Positions 1-6,576 of a stretch of 12,738 nt of DNA are shown here, in pieces. The position numbers were made by a program, and so were the translations under genes. Position 1 is the stretch's first letter. Each line of letters opens with the position of its first letter. Source of the DNA: Planctomycetota bacterium. GTDB taxonomy: Bacteria > Planctomycetota > UBA1135 > UBA2386. Under the pieces are notes generated by a model. It was not told the origin of the DNA. It did not search any database and worked only from the letters and a program-made list of their open reading frames with translations. Location of the stretch: assembly GCA_020425885.1 (NCBI GenBank), contig JAGQRA010000677.1:1-12738 (forward strand), in the 5' to 3' direction.

Positions 1-1630
1 AGTCGAGCCCGCCCGACAGCGTGACCGTCGAGATCGGGACCTTGAAACCGAGGTTGACGCCGAATCGGGACGCGGCGATGCCCGAGACCGGGTCGAAGCC
101 CAGCGCCGCCGATGGCGTAAGCGAGAGGCTCGCGTACGGGGTCTCGTCGTAGAACGCGGTGTCGTTGAGCGCGGCGATGTCCTTGATCGCCTTGAAACCT
201 TTCTTCGGCAGCTTGCCGTCCTTGACCTCGGCCACTTCCTTGGTGGCGGCGACCTTGCCGTTCTTCACCAACGCGCGCAGCGTCTGCGTGTCGTAGAGCT
301 GTGAGGTTCCCTTCACCGCCCAGACCCGGTTGTCGCCGGCGACGCCGCGCCGGTTGAAGGTCACGGTCCAACGCACGTAGCCGTTGGCGCCGAGCAGCTT
401 CTTGTGCAGCGCGTCGTCTTTGACCAGCTTCGGGTTGGACTCCATGCCGGCGGAGACGGCGTGCGAGACCCGCTGGAACTCCTTCCTGCTCCTGCTGTCG
501 AGCTTGAAGAACTCCTTCTTGCCGATGACGTCGAGCGCCTCGGGGATGCGGTTGAGGATCTCGAGCTCCCACGGCTTGTAGCTGCGGCCGTCGATCAACG
601 GCACGAACAGAATGGCGGCGAGACCGGCGCCGGCGCCGATGCCGGCCGGGATCATGATCGCCGGCTTCTTGAAGAAGGCCTCGACGACGGCGATCGCCTG
701 CTTGTACTCGTCCTTGAGCTGCTTCTGCAGCGGCTCGAGGAGCTTCAGCATGTCGCCGGGTTTCGTGCTCGCGCCGAGCAGCTTGGCGCGGGCCGCTTTC
801 TGCTCGTCGTCGAGCAGCGGCGAGCTGGCGATCTCCCGCGAGATCTTGAACTTGAGCAGCTTGATCCAGTCCTCGTGCGTGAACAGGAGCTGCGGCTTCT
901 TCGCCGTGGCGACGGCGTGCAGGGGTAGGCGGATCGTCGTCCCGACCGGCAGGGGCGCATCGGCTTTGAGGGTCGGGTTCAGATCGAGGATGATCTCTGT
1001 GGTCGTATTCCAGTCCTGCTGCAACGACTCGAAGGTCTCGCCGTCGCGGATGATGTGCTCGAAGGTGAGGTCTGATCGCGGCGCCGCCGGCTTGCGCTTG
1101 CCGTCCGCCGCGCCGTCGGGGGCACGCTGCAGCAGGCCCGCAGCGGCACCGTTCGCTTGCTGGACGACATGGGTCAGCTCATGCGCCAGCAACCACCGTC
1201 CCGAAGTCGACGACGGTGCGTAGCGGCCGGCGCCGAACACGACGTCCCGACCGATGGTGAAGGCTCGGGCGTCGACGGATCGGGCGAGCTCGGCGGCCGA
1301 CGCATCGGTGTGGACGCGGACGTTGCCGAAATCGTGGCCGAGGCGCCGGCCGAAGTAGCGGTTGATCGGAGCGGGCAACGGCTGACCGCGGCCGGCGATC
1401 GCGGCTCGAGCGGGTGCAGAGGTCGGTGTGACGCGAGCGGGGTCCGGCATCGCCACGACCCGATCCGCGGTGGCGTCGGCCTGCCGTTCGAGGGCGTCGT
1501 TACTGGCGCCGATCCTGAGCTTGCACCGCAGCGGGGCCTTGTCTGCCAAGGCAGCTCCGCCCGCAGTAGAAGACGCGGCGCGTTCGGCGCGGGGCGGTCG
1601 TCTGCTCTGGCGTGCGAGTTGAGATGCCAT
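1..1630 (-). CDS. DUF4157 (eCIS-core) protein with LysM domain, 3' end cut off by window
   Basis: The frame is open from an ATG at 1628-1630 through 543 codons to the left edge, so the C-terminus is missing. Residues about 35-65 (KLRIGASNDALERQADATADR) and about 90-158 (RYFGRRLGHDFGNVRVHTDA, then FTIGRDVVFGAGRYAP) match the DUF4157 domain; it ends in HELTH at 150-154 followed by VVQQ, a zinc-peptidase-like motif. Residues 190-236 form a LysM module (RDGETFESLQQDW ... LPVGTTIRLP), known to bind peptidoglycan or act as an adaptor. One hydrophobic stretch lies at about 322-343. The visible C-terminus is Lys-rich and then turns into short alternating strands (SLSLTPSAALGF ...), perhaps a beta structure. 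There is no signal peptide, which suits a cytoplasmic cargo or phage-tail-like injection system partner. DUF4157 is found in eCIS-associated proteins, but no eCIS gene is visible here. The start was chosen because it leaves a normal-length N-terminal tail before the domain. Domain call is firm; function is inferred. Confidence 0.85.
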   Translation of the reverse strand, partial: MASQLARQSRRPPRAERAASSTAGGAALADKAPLRCKLRIGASNDALERQADATADRVVAMPDPARVTPTSAPARAAIAGRGQPLPAPINRYFGRRLGHDFGNVRVHTDASAAELARSVDARAFTIGRDVVFGAGRYAPSSTSGRWLLAHELTHVVQQANGAAAGLLQRAPDGAADGKRKPAAPRSDLTFEHIIRDGETFESLQQDWNTTTEIILDLNPTLKADAPLPVGTTIRLPLHAVATAKKPQLLFTHEDWIKLLKFKISREIASSPLLDDEQKAARAKLLGASTKPGDMLKLLEPLQKQLKDEYKQAIAVVEAFFKKPAIMIPAGIGAGAGLAAILFVPLIDGRSYKPWELEILNRIPEALDVIGKKEFFKLDSRSRKEFQRVSHAVSAGMESNPKLVKDDALHKKLLGANGYVRWTVTFNRRGVAGDNRVWAVKGTSQLYDTQTLRALVKNGKVAATKEVAEVKDGKLPKKGFKAIKDIAALNDTAFYDETPYASLSLTPSAALGFDPVSGIAASRFGVNLGFKVPISTVTLSGGLD

Positions 1631-1735
1631 GACTGAGCTGGGGATCCAGGTCCACCCCGCCTTCGATAGAGGGCACTGTCTTCGCGGTCCGCCATGTCCG
1701 CAAGAGCCGGCGAGTTGTCCGAGTGGTCCGCGGGA

Positions 1736-1765
1736 TTGTGCGCTGGACCATCTGCGCCCTATCCT
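1736..1765 (+). promoter_or_regulatory. possible promoter of the 1773 gene pair, near-leaderless
   Basis: TTGTGC at 1736-1741 and TATCCT at 1760-1765 are separated by 18 bases and resemble sigma-70 -35 and -10 boxes. A start point about seven bases after the -10 box would fall at or next to the ATG at 1773, and no Shine-Dalgarno sequence precedes that ATG, so the transcript could be leaderless. Recognised by eye only; in GC-rich DNA such matches occur by chance. Confidence 0.3.
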
Positions 1766-1772
1766 TTGCCCC

Positions 1773-2042
1773 ATGAGCGGCTACCGCCCGCAGGCGCGCG
1801 ACACGACGGAGGCCATCGACCACATGGTGTTTGCAGGTTTCCGTCGCATGACTCCCGCCGAGCGCCTGGCCCTGGCCGCCGGTGCCTTCCGGTCGATCGA
1901 GCTGCTCGCCATCGCCGGCATGCGATCACGCTTTCCGGACGCATCCGAAGAGGAACTGCGACGCCGTGTCGGGGCCAGGCGCCTCGGCGACGAGCTGACC
2001 CGACGCGCATTCGGCGCCGCGGCCGAGGCCTGGCTCGGTGAA
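1773..2042 (+). CDS. short helical partner of the nucleotidyltransferase; normal stop apparently lost
   Basis: From the ATG at 1773 about 90 residues look like real protein: MSGYRPQARDTTEAIDHMVF, then MTPAERLALAAGAFRSIELL, then an ELRRRVGARRLGDELTRRAFG helix. It is soluble, helical and rich in Arg, Ala and Glu. Small proteins of this style commonly sit directly before nucleotidyltransferase-like genes, and I take it as the partner of the gene at 2038. Function is unknown; an antitoxin or regulatory role is only a guess. Oddity: the reading frame has no stop here. It continues to 2528, deep inside the next gene, as an Arg/Pro-rich shadow. A TGA at 2039-2041, overlapping the GTG start of the next gene, lies one frame away, so a one-base change near the end would restore the usual coupled GTGA junction. 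The end given is where plausible coding stops, not a real stop codon. Confidence 0.5.
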
Positions 2043-2625
2043 CGCGCAGGACCCCATTGCGGTCGCACTTCAGGTGGGGGGTGTCCTCGAGGGGCTCGGC
2101 GTGCGCTACGTCCTCGGCGGTTCCCTGGCGAGCGTCGTGTTCGGCGAACCGCGGGCGACCCTCGACGTCGACATCGCCGCGGACCTGACCGAACAGAGCG
2201 TCCGGCCGTTCCTCGAAGCCATTGCCCAGGACTACTTCGTCGACGAGGCCCGGGCCATCGACGAGGCACGGAGCCGCGGGTCGTTCCAGCTCGTGCATCG
2301 GGCCTCGATGATCCGCGTCGACATGTTCGTCCCGGCGTGGACGGGGCTCCACCTGTGGAAGTGGCGTCATCGTCGCCGAGTCGCGATCGGCACCGACGGC
2401 AGCAGCCTCGATGTCACCGGACCGGAGGCGATCGTGGTGCAGAAGCTGGTCTGGTTCCGCGAGGGTGGGGAGGTCTCGGACCGTCAGTGGCGAGACGTGC
2501 TCGGTGTGCTCAAGTGTCAGGGGGATGACTTCGACCTGGTCGCGGCGCGTGAGCAGGCTGTCGCCTGCGCCGTCGCCGACCTCCTGGATCGCGCCGCCAT
2601 CGAGGCCGGGGTCGAAGAGCCGTGA
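2038..2625 (+). CDS. nucleotidyltransferase-like protein (AbiEii/MNT-type fold)
   Basis: This 195-residue protein has the minimal nucleotidyltransferase signature: GGS at 27-29, D43-x-D45 (TLDVDIAAD) and a third acidic residue D95 in RVDMF. The conserved tail around 133-160 (EAIVVQKLVWFREGGEVSDRQWRDVLGVL) is typical of a common bacterial family of stand-alone nucleotidyltransferase-like proteins, some annotated as AbiEii or DUF6036. All three metal-binding acids are present, so activity (NMP transfer to a protein, RNA or small molecule) is possible. The start is GTG at 2038, preceded by GAGG at 2025-2028 with nine bases of spacing, and it overlaps the end of the preceding short gene. This suggests coupled expression and a two-gene toxin/antitoxin-like unit, which is inference. 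Its TGA is only ten bases from the convergent symporter stop. Confidence 0.85.
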   Translation: MNAQDPIAVALQVGGVLEGLGVRYVLGGSLASVVFGEPRATLDVDIAADLTEQSVRPFLEAIAQDYFVDEARAIDEARSRGSFQLVHRASMIRVDMFVPAWTGLHLWKWRHRRRVAIGTDGSSLDVTGPEAIVVQKLVWFREGGEVSDRQWRDVLGVLKCQGDDFDLVAAREQAVACAVADLLDRAAIEAGVEEP

Positions 2626-2635
2626 GCCGCCGCGT

Positions 2636-4240
2636 TCAGCCGAACAGCGAGTAGAGTGTGATCATCACCGCGATCAGGATCGCCGACCAGGCGACCGGAG
2701 CGCCGGCGATCCCGCCGTTCTCCTCCTTCAGGAAGGCCAGTGGCGAACTCAGCGTGAGCCCGTCGGTCTGCAGCGCTGACGGTGGCGTCGTCAGCAGGCT
2801 GACGACGACGTGGATGACGCAGCTGCACACGAACAGCCACCACGCCTGCATCATGAAGGGCATGCCGAGCCCCTCGGTCAGCACCTTGGTCTCGCCGACC
2901 ACCGGGAAGTCGACGAGGAAGGCCGCGACGCCGAGGGCGAAACCGCCGACGAAGGTGGCGATCGCGCCGCGGTGGTTGGCCCGGCGCCAGCCCACGCCGA
3001 GCACGAACACGGCCGAGATCGGCGGCGAGATCACCGACAGCAGGACGACCACGGCTTCGAAGATGCTGTCGAATTTCGCGATCAGCGGCGACCAGGAGAT
3101 GGCGACGAGCATGACGACCACCGCCGTGATCCGGCCGATCAGCACCTGCTGCCGGTCGGTCGTCGCCGGCCGCAGCACCTTGACGATGTCGATCGACACC
3201 AGGGTCCCGGCGCTGTTGAGCGCGGCCGCGATCGTGCTCATCAAGGCCGCAAGCATGGCGGCGACCATCAGCCCGGCGAGCCCGGTCGGCAGCAGCTCGG
3301 CCACCATCACCGGGAAGGTGTCGTTGGCGTCTTCGATGCGATCCCGGAACAACACGTAGCCGAGCACGCCCGGCAGCACGAGGATGAACACGGGTAGCAC
3401 CTTGATGCCGGCGGCGAACAGCGGGGCGAGCCTGGCGTCACGCAGCGTGCGCGCGCCGAGCACGCGCTGCACGATGGTCTGATCGGCGCACCAGTACCAG
3501 ATCCCGAGCACGGGATAGCCGAGCACGATGGCCGGCCAGGTCAGCCCCGAGGTGTTGGCCGCCGTCGGCACCAGGCTCAGCTGCTCCGGCTTGATCGCCT
3601 GCTGCAAGGCCTGCCAGTCGTGGATGCCGTGGTCGGGCAGGGCGAGGATCGCGGCGACGGTCAGGATGCTGGCGCCGCCGATCAGGATCACCGCCTGGAT
3701 GGTCTCGGTGACGACGACCGACTGCAGGCCGCCGACCGCGGTGTAGAGCACCGTGATCAGCGAGATCGTCAGGATCGAGACGTAGACGTCGACGCCGAAC
3801 AGGTGCTCGAACACGACGGCGCCGGCGTAGAGGCTGACGCCGATATGCATGAACAGCGCGCCCATGAGGCCGAGGCAGGCGAGCAGCGAGCGCGCCGCCG
3901 GGCAGTAGCGGCGTTCGAGGAACTCGGGCAGCGTCGCGATCCTGTTCCTGAAGTAGAAGGGCGCGAAGACCAGGCCCAACAGGATGAGCGTGAACACCGC
4001 CAGCCACTCGAAGTTGCCCCAGACCAGGCCGTCGTTGAATCCCGATGCCGCCAGCCCGACGAGGTGGATGGTCGAGATGTTGGAGGCGAACAGGGCGGCG
4101 CCGATCACGGGCCAACGCAGCGACCGGTCGGCCAGGAAGTACGACTGCACGCTCGTGCGCCGGCGACGCACGCTCCACAGCCCGGCCGTCGTGATGCCGA
4201 CGAGGTAGAGCAGGACGACGATCCAATCGATGGGGGGCAT
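2636..4240 (-). CDS. sodium:solute symporter (SSS family)
   Basis: A 534-residue inner-membrane protein with about 13-14 hydrophobic segments, the normal size for the sodium:solute symporter (SGLT-like) family. Family marks include YFLADRSLRWPVIGAALFAS at 34-52 followed by NISTIHLVG in the broken first core helix, WYWCADQTIVQRVLGA at 248-263, and TIAAALNSAGTLVSID at 336-351 with the Ser/Thr residues expected near the Na2 site. It should import an organic solute with sodium. The start at 4240 (MPPIDWIVVLLYLVG) is preferred because the first helix begins at once; an upstream ATG at 4357 adds a 39-residue Arg/Pro/Ser-rich tail and would overlap the preceding gene. It is the last gene of the catabolic operon, 58 bases after the UxaA large subunit, so its substrate is probably what that enzyme uses. 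The specific substrate cannot be read from the sequence. Confidence 0.93.
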   Translation of the reverse strand: MPPIDWIVVLLYLVGITTAGLWSVRRRRTSVQSYFLADRSLRWPVIGAALFASNISTIHLVGLAASGFNDGLVWGNFEWLAVFTLILLGLVFAPFYFRNRIATLPEFLERRYCPAARSLLACLGLMGALFMHIGVSLYAGAVVFEHLFGVDVYVSILTISLITVLYTAVGGLQSVVVTETIQAVILIGGASILTVAAILALPDHGIHDWQALQQAIKPEQLSLVPTAANTSGLTWPAIVLGYPVLGIWYWCADQTIVQRVLGARTLRDARLAPLFAAGIKVLPVFILVLPGVLGYVLFRDRIEDANDTFPVMVAELLPTGLAGLMVAAMLAALMSTIAAALNSAGTLVSIDIVKVLRPATTDRQQVLIGRITAVVVMLVAISWSPLIAKFDSIFEAVVVLLSVISPPISAVFVLGVGWRRANHRGAIATFVGGFALGVAAFLVDFPVVGETKVLTEGLGMPFMMQAWWLFVCSCVIHVVVSLLTTPPSALQTDGLTLSSPLAFLKEENGGIAGAPVAWSAILIAVMITLYSLFG

Positions 4241-4298
4241 GGTTGCGATCCGCGCCAGAGGCGTGCGCGCGCGATGCGGTCCGGGCGTCGCGGTCCGA

Positions 4299-5504
4299 TC
4301 AGGGCAGGCACGCCGGTCCGGCCGGCTGGAACGACTTGTACTGCAGCACGAACTCACGATGGCCGAGCCGTTCCGAGGCGCTCGGCGTGCCGCGCGACGT
4401 CTCGCGGATCCGCGCCATGATCTCGTCGGCGATGCCCGCGAGGTCCGCTTCGCCCGTCAGCACCTTGCCGGCGTTGACGTCCATGTCGTCGGCCATCCGG
4501 GCGAAGGTGTCGGGGTTGGCGCAGATCTTGATGACCGGTGAGATGGCCGAACCGACGACCGAGCCGCGGCCGGTGATGAACAGGATGAGGTGACAGCCGC
4601 AGGCGATGAGCTCCGAGATCTCGGCGTTGTCGTTGATGTTCGGGAAGCCGAACCGCGGCTCGCCATCGGGCACGACGTCGAGCAGATAGAGGCCGCCCCT
4701 GGTCGGGATGTCGCCGGGCTTGAGCAGGCCCGAGACCTCGGCGCTGCCGCTCTTGCTGTAGGCGCCGAGCGACTTCTCCTCGATCGTGCTGAGCCCGCCG
4801 TCGGCGTTGCCCGGCGCGAAGCTGGCGTGACCCATCACGCTGTAGTAGGCGGCGGCCTTCTGGATCGAGCGCTGGAGCTCGATCGCCAGGGCCGGCGTCG
4901 CCGCCCGCGAGGCCAGGTGGTCCTCGCAGCCGATCATCTCGCCGGTCTCCTCGAAGATGGCGACGGCGCCGGCCGCGACGAGGCGGTCGAACGCGAGCCC
5001 GGTCGCCGGATTGCCGCTGATCCCGCTGGTCGCATCCGAACCGCCGCAGATGCCGCCGATCGTGAGGTCTCTGATTCCCATCTCGCACCGCGGCGAGTTC
5101 GCCAGATCGGTCAGCGTCGCCCGCACCCACTCCTGGCCCTTGGCGACGGTGCCGGCGGTGCCGCCGTTGTCCTGGATCACGAGGGTCGCGACCGGTCGCC
5201 CGCTCGCGGCGACGGTCTCCTGCAGGGCCCACTTGTTGAAGCTCTCGCAGCCGAGCGACACCAGCAACACGGCGCCGACGTTCGGATGCGTGCACAGCCG
5301 CTTCATGACGCGGTCGGCGTGGCTGTTCGGATAGCAGCCGCCGAAGCCGATCACCTGCACGTCCCGGTCGCGGAAGGGCGCGGCGATCTCGGCGCTGACG
5401 TGGTGGGCGCATTCGACGAGATAGGCGACGACGAGCACGTTGCGGACGCCCTTGCGGCCGTCGTTGCGCGGGTAGCCCTGCCAGGTATCAGCCGATGAAG
5501 TCAC
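4299..5504 (-). CDS. UxaA-family dehydratase/lyase, large (catalytic) subunit
   Basis: The 401-residue product matches the C-terminal catalytic part of altronate/galactarate dehydratases and the large subunit of sulfolactate sulfo-lyase. Seen motifs: GYPRNDGRKGVRN at 10-22, GGCYPNSHADRVMKRL at 55-70, LGCESFN at 84-90, GGICGGSDATSGISGNPATG at 150-169, ETGEMIGCEDHL at 186-197, and TGRGSVVGSAISPVIKICAN at 311-330 followed by DDMDVNAG at 339-346. Conserved Cys, Glu and Asp residues fit metal-dependent elimination of water or sulfite from a 2-hydroxy acid. The residue before the CGGSD motif is Ile, where I recall Glu or Gln in relatives. The start is GTG at 5504, and the gene overlaps the end of the SAF subunit by 17 bases, so the two are probably made together. 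UxaA, GarD and SuyB cannot be told apart here. Confidence 0.88.
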   Translation of the reverse strand: MTSSADTWQGYPRNDGRKGVRNVLVVAYLVECAHHVSAEIAAPFRDRDVQVIGFGGCYPNSHADRVMKRLCTHPNVGAVLLVSLGCESFNKWALQETVAASGRPVATLVIQDNGGTAGTVAKGQEWVRATLTDLANSPRCEMGIRDLTIGGICGGSDATSGISGNPATGLAFDRLVAAGAVAIFEETGEMIGCEDHLASRAATPALAIELQRSIQKAAAYYSVMGHASFAPGNADGGLSTIEEKSLGAYSKSGSAEVSGLLKPGDIPTRGGLYLLDVVPDGEPRFGFPNINDNAEISELIACGCHLILFITGRGSVVGSAISPVIKICANPDTFARMADDMDVNAGKVLTGEADLAGIADEIMARIRETSRGTPSASERLGHREFVLQYKSFQPAGPACLP

Positions 5505-5796
5505 GTTGGTTCTCGAGGGTGTAGGTCTTCGAGTAGTCGCTCTTCATGTTGTGCACATGAACGACGGCGCCGGGTTCGATCGCCATGGTCGCGGACCCGA
5601 TCGGCATCCCGTACTTCAGGATCCGATCGCCGGGCGCGATCGGTGCCGCGGCCAGCTTGAAGCCGAGTCGCACCGGCTCGCGGACGGTGATGACGAGGTC
5701 GCCCAGTGCGATGCGCTCGCCGGGCCGGAGTTCGCGGCGCGCGACCAGGACGTTGTCCTCGGCGGCGAGCCGGATGAGTGGGTCAGAACTTGCCAT
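5488..5796 (-). CDS. UxaA-family small subunit (SAF domain)
   Basis: A 102-residue protein consisting of a single SAF domain, as in the N-terminal part of altronate dehydratase or the small subunit (SuyA type) of sulfolactate lyase. Typical marks are EDNVLVARRELRPGE at 13-27, GFKLAAAPIAPGDRILKYG at 45-63, IGSATMAIEPG at 66-76 and VHVHNMKSDYS at 79-89. It should pair with the large subunit encoded next (17-base overlap) to form the two-chain enzyme; in UxaA itself both parts are one chain. It begins with ATG at 5796 inside the last 14 bases of the RraA-like gene. No clear Shine-Dalgarno is seen, so translational coupling is likely. Confidence 0.85.
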   Translation of the reverse strand: MASSDPLIRLAAEDNVLVARRELRPGERIALGDLVITVREPVRLGFKLAAAPIAPGDRILKYGMPIGSATMAIEPGAVVHVHNMKSDYSKTYTLENQRDFIG

Positions 5797-6439
5797 GTTT
5801 CGAATAGGCCTCGCGCGGGTCCATCCCTTCCAGGATCGCCTTGCGCACCAGGTTCTCGGTCTGCAACACGGTCTCGGTCGCCTCGACGACCTCGACCACC
5901 ATCTCGCCCGGGATGATCACGACGCCGTCGCGGTCGGCCATGACGTGGTCGCCCGGTCGGATCGAGACCTCGCCGATCCGGATCGGTGCGTCGAAGTGTT
6001 CGGGCACCCACCTGCCGACGACATCCATCGGGGTGAAGTATCTGCAGAACACGCGGAACCCGATCCTGCTGATGAAGGCCGAGTCGCGGCAACCGCCATC
6101 GACGATGTAGCCGCGGACGCCGCGGCGTTGCAGCGTCTCCGACGACAGTTCGCCCATGTGCGCCAATGTCGAATCGTTGGGCTGGCAGACGACGACGCTG
6201 CCCGGCGGCGCCAGGGCGAGCAGTTCGGTCCACCTCAGCAACGTCTCGTGGGCGTCGAGGCTGTCGTCGTAGCGCCCGGCCACCGTGTACACGGGACCGG
6301 CGAGCCTGGTGTCGATGGCCAACGGCCGGATCGTGCTCGGCAAGACCTGCTGCGGGCGCCGGCGCTCGCGCAGCACGTCGTACACCGCCCCCGAGTAGCA
6401 CCTTTCGAGGCGATCGCTGAGTGAGCCTTGCGGGGTCAT
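5783..6439 (-). CDS. RraA / HMG-aldolase family protein
   Basis: The 218-residue product belongs to the RraA-like family, which contains both RNase E inhibitors and class II HMG/CHA (4-hydroxy-4-methyl-2-oxoglutarate) aldolases and oxaloacetate decarboxylases. Seen motifs: YSGAVYDVL at 15-23, GELSSETLQRRGVRGYIVDG at 96-115 continuing to GCRDSAFI with R118 and D119 as the substrate- and metal-binding pair, and VMADRDGVVIIPGE at 166-179. The intact Arg-Asp pair and the setting at the head of a dehydratase/symporter operon point to a metal-dependent aldolase or decarboxylase acting on a 2-oxo acid, not an RNase regulator. The start at 6439 (MTPQGSLSDRLE) gives normal family length; the frame stays open much further upstream, but that part is antisense to the Kelch gene. 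It overlaps the SAF subunit by 14 bases. Confidence 0.85.
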   Translation of the reverse strand: MTPQGSLSDRLERCYSGAVYDVLRERRRPQQVLPSTIRPLAIDTRLAGPVYTVAGRYDDSLDAHETLLRWTELLALAPPGSVVVCQPNDSTLAHMGELSSETLQRRGVRGYIVDGGCRDSAFISRIGFRVFCRYFTPMDVVGRWVPEHFDAPIRIGEVSIRPGDHVMADRDGVVIIPGEMVVEVVEATETVLQTENLVRKAILEGMDPREAYSKHGKF

Positions 6440-6530
6440 GGCTTGCCGTGGGGGAGTGGCGGTCTGCGAAGGGGACGGTGCGTGGACGGACGTATCCGCG
6501 GCATGTGTCCGCCGCCCCCCGGCGGGCGCC

Positions 6531-6559
6531 ACGATCCCCGTCCCTGTGAGCCGCGTCAA
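6531..6559 (-). promoter_or_regulatory. possible promoter of the RraA-UxaA-symporter operon
   Basis: Read on the minus strand, TTGACG (6554-6559) and GATCGT (6531-6536) are 17 bases apart. The -35 box is near consensus and the -10 box is weak. It lies between the Kelch stop and the RraA-like start and would give a leader of about 85 bases. No operator or riboswitch was recognised in that leader. Found by eye only. Confidence 0.3.
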
Positions 6560-6576
6560 CGGGCGCTCGAACGGAT

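Noticed and set aside
404..1636. Plus-strand open frames (404-928, 612-1223, 1157-1636) over the left edge
   Set aside because: The minus strand here encodes a continuous DUF4157-LysM protein with conserved motifs; the plus-strand frames show none.
2626..2635. Shared terminator between the convergent nucleotidyltransferase and symporter genes
   Set aside because: Only ten bases separate the stops and no inverted repeat with a T-run is visible.
4299..5796. Naming the two subunits SuyA/SuyB because they are separate chains
   Set aside because: Split subunits also occur in sugar-acid dehydratases, and no sulfonate genes are nearby, so a specific symbol is not supported.
6507..6527. GC hairpin (7-base stem with one G-T pair, loop of seven) as a terminator after the Kelch gene
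   Set aside because: No T-run follows on either strand, and stems of this size arise often in GC-rich sequence.
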